Assembly: GCA_004194705.1 (NCBI GenBank)
Contig: SADC01001227.1
Coordinates: 434,001 to 498,000, forward strand
Source: Ditylenchus dipsaci
Taxonomy: Eukaryota; Nematoda; Chromadorea; Rhabditida; Anguinidae
Reading direction: 5' to 3'
Length of the DNA: 64,000 nucleotides
Both the position numbers and the translations under genes were made by a program. Of this stretch, positions 56,134 through 64,000 are shown piece by piece. Each line of letters opens with the position of its first letter. Within the stretch, counting starts at the first letter, position 1. The notes under the pieces were generated by a model, which saw nothing but the letters and a program-made list of their open reading frames with translations, had not been told where the DNA came from and searched no databases.

Positions 56134-57036
56134 CAGTGTTTTTGAAAACGAATACGAAATCGGGTTGACGAACGAATTTGCGAAACGAAATGAAAACGAA
56201 AACGAAATGGTGTCTCAAAGCGAAACGAAAACGAAAACGAATGGCAATGTGAAATGAATGCGAAACGAAAACGAATTCGTTTTCGTTTTCATTCGAATCA
56301 ACTTGATTGGTAATTAGAAATTACTAATTACCCGGGTAATAACCCGTAAAATACTTTCCCGGCCTTATTTCTCCGTAATTACTTGGGTAATTACCCGAAA
56401 TCACCCGGTAAATTACCCGGAGAAATACTTTTTCCGGAGAATTACCCAACCCTAAAACAAACAGATACAGTCGGGGGGGGGGGGGGGGGGGGGGAGGGGA
56501 GCATACAAGCAGTATTATTATCACAGTGCATGACTTTTGCAAACAACTTTGACATTCTTGTACTGAACCAATCCTCCGCATATTGACATTACAGAACGCG
56601 CAATATAAAAAATTTTACTTCACTGTCCACGGGCCAGAACAAAAAATAATTATTTTAATCAATGTCAGCCTCGCCCATCAGGAGTTGTCTTTAAAAATTG
56701 ACAATAGGCATGATGCTCACTAATAATACGACTAAAGTCAGCCAGAACCATAGCCAGTGAACTTTATAGGAAGACTTTTTGTTCTGGGAGTCACCTGGAA
56801 TACTTTTCGCCAACATTTTCGACTACCAAATTCCAAACTTTCACATCTAAAAGTTCTAGTAATCCAGTCTCTAACCCACGCTCAACTCGAAATTCTTAGA
56901 CATCCTTCAAATCGCAAAGGTATTGCCGTTTTTACTAAGGTGTGTTTTGCTAGTTAATCGAAAACAAAGTGAAATGACAAAATAAACCGAAATACGAAAT
57001 CCGATTGATTACGACGAAAATTAACCAAAAACACTG
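56134..57036. mobile_element. hAT-like element, CGAAAACGAA family, with a second array
   Basis: Ends CAGTGTTTTTG and CAAAAACACTG. 56140-56290 is packed with GAAACGAAAACGAA words, ending in GAATTCGTTTTCGTTTTC. 56310-56450 is a second array of AATTACCCGGGTAA words, possibly a nested element ending CCCAACCCTA. A G run of more than 20 bases at about 56474-56495. No target duplication seen. Confidence 0.5.
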
Positions 57037-57185
57037 GGTAGGCCATAGCCGGTTCACCGAAAAATAGCGAAAGGCTAAAAAACCAACCGTGTAATGCCCT
57101 AATTGTTAAATTTACAGCCATTTAGGAATTTAAATGCAAAAAAATATTATCATAAATAGTTAGAAAATTGTCTTGCAAGAGTTAG

Positions 57186-57260
57186 TGTGCGAATGGTGTA
57201 GTGGATGTCATTTAGTGGTGGAAGAGTAATGGGTAAGTTCGATTCCGCTCGGCAGACAAA
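57186..57260 (+). repeat. tRNA-derived SINE head
   Basis: AATGGTGTAGTGGATG (A box) and AAGTTCGATTCCGC (B box) at the right spacing, but no acceptor stem. Confidence 0.45.
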
Positions 57261-57372
57261 AGCGCTATGAGAACAAAAAGGGACGTAATTCTTAAAAACA
57301 TTGAAGAAAAACACTATACTTTCTGAGCGCTCTTCCTTTTGCTTTTTGGACAGCATACCAATTCCACGTCCG

Positions 57373-57442
57373 GTGTATGGTCAGTTCGCCCCATGATCAG
57401 TTCGCCCCGGTCAGTTCGCCCCATGATCAGTTCGCCGGCTTT
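57373..57442. repeat. Orphan terminal array, unit GATCAGTTCGCCCC
   Basis: Four copies of (T/G)GGTCAGTTCGCCCC / ATGATCAGTTCGCC in 70 bp. Built like one end of the array elements at 45-56 kb, but no inverted partner was found. Confidence 0.55.
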
Positions 57443-57784
57443 TTACTTTTTTACTTTTTACCTTTTTTGCTTTTAAGACTTTTTACTGTAATTTTGGCTT
57501 GAGTTTACAATCCTACCACCCCCCCCCACGGGGAACGATCGGATGGAGTAGATAACATCATATTCGTTTTGTCGACCCGATTCCATGAGGAAGCCGGCTG
57601 TTTTTTCGGTTCTGAGAAAAAAAAAATCGAACCACAGGGGTATCATGGTTTTTTAGTCAAAATTTGAAAATTTTAAATTGGCGCCTTTGAATTTTTAAAG
57701 GGATTAAGGGCTGTATAAGGTGGGAAGGAATAAGGGGGCCACTTTTATGCAGAACATTATAAATTTAAATATCTGTATTCTTCA

Positions 57785-57962
57785 ACTGCCTCACCATGTT
57801 TTTCAACTGGGCCGTGGCAAAAAAAGACTCTATATGCATTTTATGGTCAAGAGTTCTTCTCGGAATCATGTCTAAGGTAAGTGTGTGCGCGCATCCCTAA
57901 CTCTCAAGCCCCCTGCGCCCCTTTCGGGGGCGCAGGGGCTTGGGGCTTGGAGTTGAGATGGG
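57785..57962. mobile_element. Family B palindrome, copy 5 (truncated)
   Basis: GGCAAAAAAAGACTCTATATG through GTCTAAGGTAAGTGTGTGCG, CCCCTTTCGGGGGCGCAGGGG and GGAGTTGAGATG, where it breaks off into the start of the next copy (repeat of GGGGTATCATGGTTTTTAGTC, also at 57638). Confidence 0.7.
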
Positions 57963-57989
57963 GGTATCATGGTTTTTAGTCAAAATTGA

Positions 57990-58700
57990 AAAATTCGACC
58001 CTAGTAGCGAATACCCCCCCCCCCAACAAATTTTTTTCAAAAATCAGGTTTTAACCATTTCTAAGTAATTCTTATGCGCTGAAAACGATAAAAACGTGTT
58101 TTCGGGCATTTTCTGGCCTAAAAAGTTGATTTTTGGGAAAAAAATTTTTGACCAAAATTCGACTTTTTGCCTTGGGGACCAAGGTATTCTACCTCGTTTT
58201 GTCACTGGAGCTAGGCAAAAAGAGTCTTTTTATGCACTTTATGATCAAGAGTCTTGCTCGGATTATGTCTAAGGTAAGTGCGTGAGCGCATCTCTAACTC
58301 TCAAGCCCCTGCGCCCCCTTCGGGGCGCAGGGGCTTGGGGGCTTGGAGTTGAGATGCGCACACCCACATACCTTAGACACAAATCACTCGAAAGTGACTC
58401 TGGATGCATGAAAAAAGCATGCATACCAGAGTTTCTTTATGCGGTAGGCCCCAGCTAACAAACTATGTTCAAATTCCATCTTTTTAGGACTCAAGGTACC
58501 ATTTTTAGGTGGTTTACCTTGGTCCCCCAAGGCAAAAAGTCGAATTTTCATCAAAAAATTTTTTTCCAAAAATCAACTTTTTAGGCCAGAAAATGCCCAA
58601 AAACCTTTTTATCGTTTTCAGCGCATAAGAATTACTTAGAAATGGTTAAACCTGATTTTGAAAAAAAATTGTTGGGGGGTATTCGCTACTAGCGCCAAAA
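57990..58700. mobile_element. Family B palindrome, copy 6 (full length)
   Basis: About 700 bp, mirror-symmetric about 58320. Outer arms CTAGTAGCGAATACCCCC, TTCTAAGTAATTCTTATGCG, TTGCCTTGGGGACCAAGG; inner GTCTAAGGTAAGTGCGTGAG, a CCCCTGCGCCCCCTTCGGGG centre, GTTGAGATGCGCACACCC; then the inverse series to GGTATTCGCTACTAGCGC. Confidence 0.85.
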
Positions 58701-58734
58701 ATTCAAATTGAAGCCTTTTGAATTTTAAAGGGAT

Positions 58735-59110
58735 TAAGGGCTGTATAGGGAGGGGAAGGGAATAAAAGGGGCCACTAATCACACAGGGGCCACTAACATG
58801 AAGATGTTGAACATCGTTTTGAATAATGGGGCCTACCGCATTAATAACTCTGGTATGCATATTTTTTTTCATGCATCCAGAGTCACTTTTGAGTGATATG
58901 TGTCTAAGGTATGTGGGTGTGCGCATCTCAACCCTAAGAAACAAAGCCCCTGCGTCCCCGAAGAGGGCGCAGGGGGCTTGGTTGGTTAGAGATGCGCGCA
59001 CGCACTTACCTTAGACATGATTCCGAGAAGCACTCTTGATCATAAAATGCATATAGAGTCTATTTTTGCCACGGCCCGAGTTGTAAAACATGGTAAAGCA
59101 ACCAAAAAAA
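58735..59110. mobile_element. Family B palindrome, copy 7 (reverse orientation)
   Basis: GGGGCCTACCGCATTAATAA, TGTCTAAGGTATGTGGGTG, CCCTGCGTCCCCGAAGAGGG centre, GTTAGAGATGCGCGCACGC, CTTACCTTAGACATGATTCC. The asymmetric halves are in the opposite order to copy 6. Confidence 0.8.
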
Positions 59111-59344
59111 ATTGGCCCTGTATTATTCCCTTCCCCTCTCGATACAGCCCTTAACACTTTTAAAATGGTCTTTTAGTCTTTTTATAGTGAAATTGGTACT
59201 ATTGCTGTTTAGACCCCACCACTATTTTTTTTAAAGGTGTTCCCAAACACCCTATATCGACCTAAAATCACCTCAGGAGTTCAAAAAAGACATTATTTTT
59301 GAATTCTGGTCAATCAAAAATTGAGTTTTGGCCATTTTTAAAAT

Positions 59345-59690
59345 TTCGACCATTTGCCTGTTTCACCATGTTTTAGTCACTGGAGCTGGGCAAAAAAGAG
59401 CTCTAAATGCATTTTATGGTCAAGAGTCTTGCTCGGAATTATGTCTAAGGTAAGTGAGTCTAACCAACAAAGCCCCCTGCGCCTCCGAAGGGGGCGCAGG
59501 GGGCTTAGAGTTGAGATGCGCAAACCCACATATCTTAGACGCAAATCACTCGAAAGTGACTCTGGATGCATAAAAAATGTATGCATACCAGAGTTTATTT
59601 ATGCGGTAGGCTCCAGTCAACAAAACTATGTTCAACATCTTCCTTTTCACACTAAATTGCCCTGTATGCATACCAGGGTTTATTCCATGG
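59345..59690. mobile_element. Family B palindrome, copy 8
   Basis: GCTGGGCAAAAAAGAGCTC, GTCTAAGGTAAGTGAG, CCCCCTGCGCCTCCGAAGGG centre, GTTGAGATGCGCAAACCC, ATATCTTAGACGCAAATC, GCATACCAGAGTTTATTTA. Confidence 0.8.
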
Positions 59691-59795
59691 TCATCACCAA
59701 ATACTGACGGCAAACTCGTGAAAACTGCGATGTTTAAATTTTTTTGAAACGCACGTGCATGCCCGTTTAAAGTTCAATGGTGAGCAAACATAGCA

Positions 59796-59964
59796 CAGGG
59801 TTGCCATTTCGTCTTTTAAAACAGGCTTTGCCTTTTTGGGGGGTCCCGCTTTTTTCTTGAAAGCGTTTTAAAAAGCATTTTGTTTGATGTGCTTTTTTCG
59901 AATTTTTTTTAAATGCGCTTTTTTCGAGAAATATTTATATTAAGTGCCTTCACAGGCAACCCTG
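59796..59964. mobile_element. hAT-like MITE, GCTTTTTTC family
   Basis: Ends CAGGGTTGCC and GGCAACCCTG, the same termini as the autonomous-type hAT at 16834-18465. Flanks CATAGCAC and CGTAGCAC match at 7 of 8. The interior repeats GCTTTTTTCGAA words. Confidence 0.78.
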
Positions 59965-59969
59965 CGTAG

Positions 59970-60615
59970 CACAGATGTGCAATTTTTTGCTCTTTTATTG
60001 GTTTTGAAATCCCGAAAATTTGTTCGGGACCCAGACTTTTTCTTCTAAAATCTTAGTCCCGAATGTTTTTGCGGCCGAAAATCCCATCCCAGTATCCTAC
60101 CCGAAGTCCTCTTTCTTGACTCTTAACCACAATGAATGCAAAATATTACTGTTACTGCTTTTATTGAATGAGCATAAAACAAAACGTGAAAGATTCTGAA
60201 TGCTTAGAAACTCGATGCAACCACTCACAGAAAAAAAATTGAGAAGTCCCAATGGCAGAAAGACTTATTTACAGTAAGCAATGCGAGTAATAACAGCCTA
60301 AGCTTACACTCAAATCTTAGATTTATTTCAAGTTGTTTCTCATCCATTAATGTTGTGCTCGACTTTGCAGAGACGGGAGCCTAGATCTTGATTCAGGAAC
60401 CGCAAATCACTAATGATAACATCCATGTTGTCCGACAGTGATTTCAGCTGAAATCATTTAACATTAAAAAAAAACAGAATTTTTAAAAATAATTAACTGT
60501 CGGCAACTATGCAGTTTGATCCTTACTACTCAAACTCGGTAAGAAAACGTAAATTTCGATCGCAACCTACTAAGCGACTTTATTTAAACATGTAAGGGTT
60601 AGGCTAAACTAACCC
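59970..60615. other. Intergenic stretch
   Basis: No gene recognised. A compact hairpin at 60591-60622 (TGTAAGGGTTAG and inverse) lies at its right edge. Confidence 0.35.
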
Positions 60616-60619
60616 TTAC

Positions 60620-61262
60620 ATCCTACCAAAAGTTAATTTTGAGCACTTATTCGTGCTTTTCAGAACGTAATTAGTCGAAAAAACATGTTTGGGATTACGA
60701 AGGATTTTTTCGAGAAAAAATTTTTTGACCGAATATTGACTTTTTGCCTTGGGGACAAAGGTAAACCATCATAAAGAGGTACCCAGACACCCAAAAAATG
60801 GGATTTGAACATCGTTTTGTTAACTGGGGCTACCGCATAAATAAACTCCGGTATGCATGTTTTTCATGCATCCAGAGTCACTTCGAGTGATTTGGGTCTA
60901 AGGTATGTGGGTGTGCGCATCTCAACTCCAAGCCCCAAGCCCCTGCGCCCCGAAGGGGCGCAGGGGCTTGAGAGTTAGAGATGCGCTCACGCACTTACCT
61001 TAGACATAATTCCGAGCAAGACTCTTGATTAAAAATGCATTGAAGACTCTTTTTGCCTAGCTGCAGTGACCAAAACGGGGTAAAATGACCTTTTATAAGA
61101 TGGTTTACATTGGTCCCCAAGGCGAAAAGTCAATTTTGGTCAAAAAGTATTTTCTCGAAAATTTCCTTCCAATCCCAAAACATGTTTTTTCGACTAATTA
61201 CGACCTGAAAAGCACGAATAAGTGGTCAAAATCAACTTTGGTAGGATGTGGTGTAACGAATT
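60620..61262. mobile_element. Family B palindrome, copy 9 (full length)
   Basis: Outer arms ATCCTACCAAAAGTTAATTT, GCACTTATTCGTGCTTTTCAG, TAGTCGAAAAAACATGTTT, TTGCCTTGGGGACAAAGG, mirrored at 61085-61262 (for example TTGGTCCCCAAGGCGAAAAG). Inner core as in copy 6, centre CCCCTGCGCCCCGAAGGGG. About 640 bp. Confidence 0.85.
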
Positions 61263-62200
61263 CCAGCCAAGGGTTCTTTGTTCACGCGGAAGCAGAAAGA
61301 AGTATGCCTTGGTTCTCCTGTTGATGTTTTTGGAATTTTTTCCATTTTTATAGTCTCGAAAACCGCTAAATTGCATAATTAAAATTTACAGAGATGGCGT
61401 TTTATATAACCATTTACTAGTCGAGCCTGGCGTTGCTTGACAATGTCGGGTCGGACAAGTTAGCCGACTTCAAAGGCTCTTCAGCTTTTTTATATGAATT
61501 GGTATTTGAAATTAAATTATTAAGTAATATATAAATTATAAAGCACGCAAAAATTAATTCGAAAACATTATTTACAAAATTAGTAAATCAGGTAAAATTG
61601 TTGTGCTTATCAAGTTTCCTAGTCCTTTAAGGAGATAGCGTTTTATCGAGCAAAGACTGTGATTGAACAGATCCTTGCTCACGCAAGATCAAAATTAATA
61701 AATTTGACTTACCTGTTCTGCCCTCACATCCATCTTCGCGGATAGCTTGTCGAACTGTAATTTTTCAGTAATTTGACTGAAAATCAAAAATATGTTTTAT
61801 TGTTTACGTCAAAAAAATTTCTCCGTGTAAGGCACGGTCATGCCCTCTTAAACTGCCACGCTGAGATCGGTCACCTAGGGCGGTGGTTCAAATATATTTG
61901 ACTGCATAATTTGTTTAAAGAAGTAATGCTCTATGGTCTATGCCAGGGCTCCATATTTTTTTCGAAAAATAAGGACATTTGCTCAAAATAATGGCATTTT
62001 ACGGTATTTACCAAATTCTGCTATTTTACCTAGTGCTTTTTGCTTTTTTGTTGCTAAAAATAAGATTTTGACTGAAATTTCAAAAAGAAACGATTTGGAA
62101 TCCCAAATAAGGAAAAGTCTCATAAATAAGGACATCTGGGAGATCCAGTCTAAGCCAAAAAAATTGATTATTTTAGCAAAAAATATTCACAGTTATAGTA
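61263..62200. other. Intergenic stretch
   Basis: A GCCTTGGTTCTCCTGTTG terminal fragment at 61303. The open frame 61933-62223 has no recognised domain. Nothing else supportable. Confidence 0.35.
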
Positions 62201-62205
62201 TATAC

Positions 62206-62690
62206 CTGCCTATCCAATCGTGATTGGCAAACCCATGCAATCAGTGGTATGTCATAGGAATACGCTTCTAGTTGTTCAGTGGGTAAAAAGCTGATGATGT
62301 CCAATTGTACTTCTGCGGGCAAAAATGTTCCTTTTCCTTCAAATTCTTCGGAATTATCATCTCCATCAAACAAGGCTTGAATTGAACGGCGCTAAAAACA
62401 CAAGGTGATCAAAAAACTAAATTATTTGTGTATGACTTACCACAGAGACACCTACTAACTGCAGCCCAATCCAAAGGCAATTACAGATGAAAATACCGAA
62501 ATCGGAAGAGCACAGATAGCGACAAAGGCTCCACAGGTGCCTATGTTCTTCGGCTGATAAGAATATCTGTTTTCACAAAGGAGGATTTCTTTCCAGTACC
62601 CTTTCCATCCACGCAGCACCAACATAGTTGAAATGGACGAAATGGACAGACTGACAGAAAAGCACACCACTCGAATCACATCCAGTCGCC
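62206..62690 (-). CDS. F-box-like protein, partial (minus strand)
   Basis: The exon 62391-62206 reads RRSIQALFDGDDNSEEFEG then FLPAEVQLDIISFLPTEQLE, the LPxEVxxxIxxFLP core of an F-box, ending at donor CAG|GTATAT. The preceding exon (about 62690-62441, donor GTG|GTAAGT) reads LSAEEHRHLWSLCRYLCSSD then IFICNCLWIGLQLVGVSV, with a frame break further upstream. The downstream exons were not found, so the substrate-binding part is unknown. No close match to the F-box gene at 41.9 kb. Confidence 0.5.
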
Positions 62691-62699
62691 CATTTTAAC

Positions 62700-62967
62700 T
62701 TTTGCTGAGGACTCACAAGTCTTGGCTGGAGGGAAATTGGCTAAAGTAAAGAAATGGCCTTGGTATAAAAATGGTAAATCCTAAAACCACTTTAGTTGCA
62801 CTTTAAGGTAAGCAAGCGACAAAAAACATTAGGAAGACACTTTTAGCGTTTTTGAAAAAAAACACTTTGCTTTTTTGTCGGGGGGACCAATGGGTAAAAT
62901 ATCGATTAGTAACACTTTTTGAATTTTTTTGCGAATTTTTATCAAAAAGTCGACTATTTTAAGGCGA
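62700..62967. other. Spacer
   Basis: AT-rich; CTTGGTATAAAAATGG near 62758 is an unremarkable TATA-like string. Nothing supported. Confidence 0.3.
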
Positions 62968-63112
62968 CAAATTCTTTTTAAATAGAAATCGTCGCGCGAC
63001 AAATTCCATAAAAAAGGGACAATGTCGCGCGACAAAAAAACGAAATAAAAGAAAATGTCGCGCGACATTTTCTTTTTAAAAAAAGATTTTTTCGTGCGAC
63101 ATTTTCTTTTTA
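62968..63112. repeat. Array with unit TGTCGCGCGACA
   Basis: Five copies of the self-complementary TGTCGCGCGACA (or GTCGCGCGACAA) separated by 15-25 bp of A/T-rich sequence, plus one variant (TCGTGCGACATT). Reminiscent of the terminal arrays at 45-56 kb, but only one end is present. Confidence 0.6.
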
Positions 63113-63134
63113 AATGGCCAATGTCTAGGTGCCA

Positions 63135-63258
63135 CCGGCACTCTCGATAAACCGGCAATGTGAAAGAGCCTGATTTGACTGGCCGACAAGGGAATTCGAC
63201 AAAGCCTACTCCCGATAAACCGGCACACAAGCTGGTCCCCAGGGGTGCCGGTTTATTC
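63135..63258. mobile_element. Decayed inverted-repeat element, ATAAACCGGCA type
   Basis: GCACTCTCGATAAACCGGCA, CTCCCGATAAACCGGCAC and the inverse GGTGCCGGTTTATTC. A related CCGGCACCCTCTAATAATCC sequence lies at 9220-9243. Tigger-like style of end, TA flanks not clear. Confidence 0.5.
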
Positions 63259-63261
63259 TGA

Positions 63262-64000
63262 ATGGACTGTACTCATTTTGTAACCAGTGAGATGAGCTAC
63301 AAAATGAATAGTAACTTGCATGACATAAGTCTTCAAAAAATAGGCAAAAAACGGAGCGCCACAAACACGTTTTTTTAATTTAGGGGCCGCCTTATTAGAG
63401 GAAATACGGTATATCCTTTCTAGATGGTTCCTGGGAAGTTTCTGGGAGGGGGTGGAGACCGGTATTCTGTAATCCAGCCGGGAAATTGCCTCAAAAAAGT
63501 TACAGCACTAGTCAGGTCTAAAAACTTATTTCATTGCCTCTTTTTACTTTTTTCGAATGAATACCATGAAGAGTGCTGGTTGAATTTTGATAGTCGAAAT
63601 TTTCTTTTTGATAAGTTACCCAGTCAAGGCTTGAGATTGAGCCAAAATTGTCGGCTACAGTTGTGCTTAGAAGTAAATTGGAGTTTTTCATTCTTATTTT
63701 TGAACGCAGTGGTCCAGTGGTAGGAAAATTAGGGTTTTTTTAGCTTTGGCCCATACTGTTCAAAATTTTGCTCGATCTTTAGCTCGGATTTTTTTACAAA
63801 TTTGCTTTGAGTCAGAGCCTCCGACTCCCATTTTCTTATTGCAGTTCTGGCTCCGAATTGGAGCTAGAGACTGGTTTATCATAAACTGGCTTATCACTGA
63901 CAGCAAATTACGTTAAATTTTTTAATTAGTTTCAAAAAAACGCGCATACAAGGGACTTTACTTTGTTTTTTTGCTATTAACTTTAAACTCACATCTATAT
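63262..64000. other. Repeat fragments at the window end
   Basis: 63265-63370 holds one arm of the mariner-type MITE (GAGCTACAAAATGA and on), 63391-63412 a TACCGTATTTCCTCT-type end, and 63780-63870 GAGCCTCCGACTCC-like words. The open frame 63424-63723 has no recognised domain. Confidence 0.4.

Noticed and set aside
56324..56581. Minus-strand frame with a proline run
   Set aside because: The prolines come from a G homopolymer on the plus strand and the rest from the ATTACCCGG array.
58636..59001. 121-codon minus-strand frame
   Set aside because: It follows a family B palindrome; equivalent frames appear in other copies only by sequence symmetry.

Overview
The window is animal genomic DNA. It is AT-rich and gene-poor, and its genes are split by GT-AG introns with TTTTAG or TTTCAG acceptors, many of them only 45-60 bases long. 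The large introns are packed with DNA transposons. A trypsin-like gene of the type common in nematodes (C-rich pre-domain followed by IIDG) and the short introns make a nematode the best guess, but no single marker proves it. A run of 100 N at 44876-44975 is a scaffold gap.

Host genes, left to right: methylthioribulose-1-phosphate dehydratase (259-1359, methionine salvage); a two-domain secreted trypsin-like protein whose second domain has lost its catalytic residues (2143-3898); a myosin-light-chain-kinase-like Ser/Thr kinase with a calmodulin-binding-like segment and a long Lys-rich tail (9006-18940); a possible secreted IL-17-like cystine-knot protein (36501-37917); an F-box/leucine-rich-repeat gene (41875-44390); and part of a minus-strand F-box gene (62206-62690). 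Their exons show many single-base frame breaks, mostly missing bases in homopolymers, which points to uncorrected long-read assembly error rather than decay.

Most of the rest is mobile DNA. Families seen are: (A) palindromic elements with a TATGTTAGGACGGACTC core; (B) long palindromes with a CCTTAGACA core, at least nine copies, five of them between 57 and 61 kb; pogo/Tigger-like elements with CAGTC...CTCGA ends and TA target sites; mariner-like MITEs; hAT elements with 8-bp target-site duplications; and Mutator-like (MULE) elements.

The most unusual part is 45.2-56.0 kb. At least eight MULE/foldback-like elements lie side by side or inside one another. Each ends in inverted arrays of short tandem repeats, and each family has its own repeat unit. 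Several have 8-9-bp target-site duplications, and some still hold MULE transposase, FLYWCH zinc-finger or C48 (Ulp1) protease exons. Target-site duplications let the order of nested insertions be read directly from the sequence.
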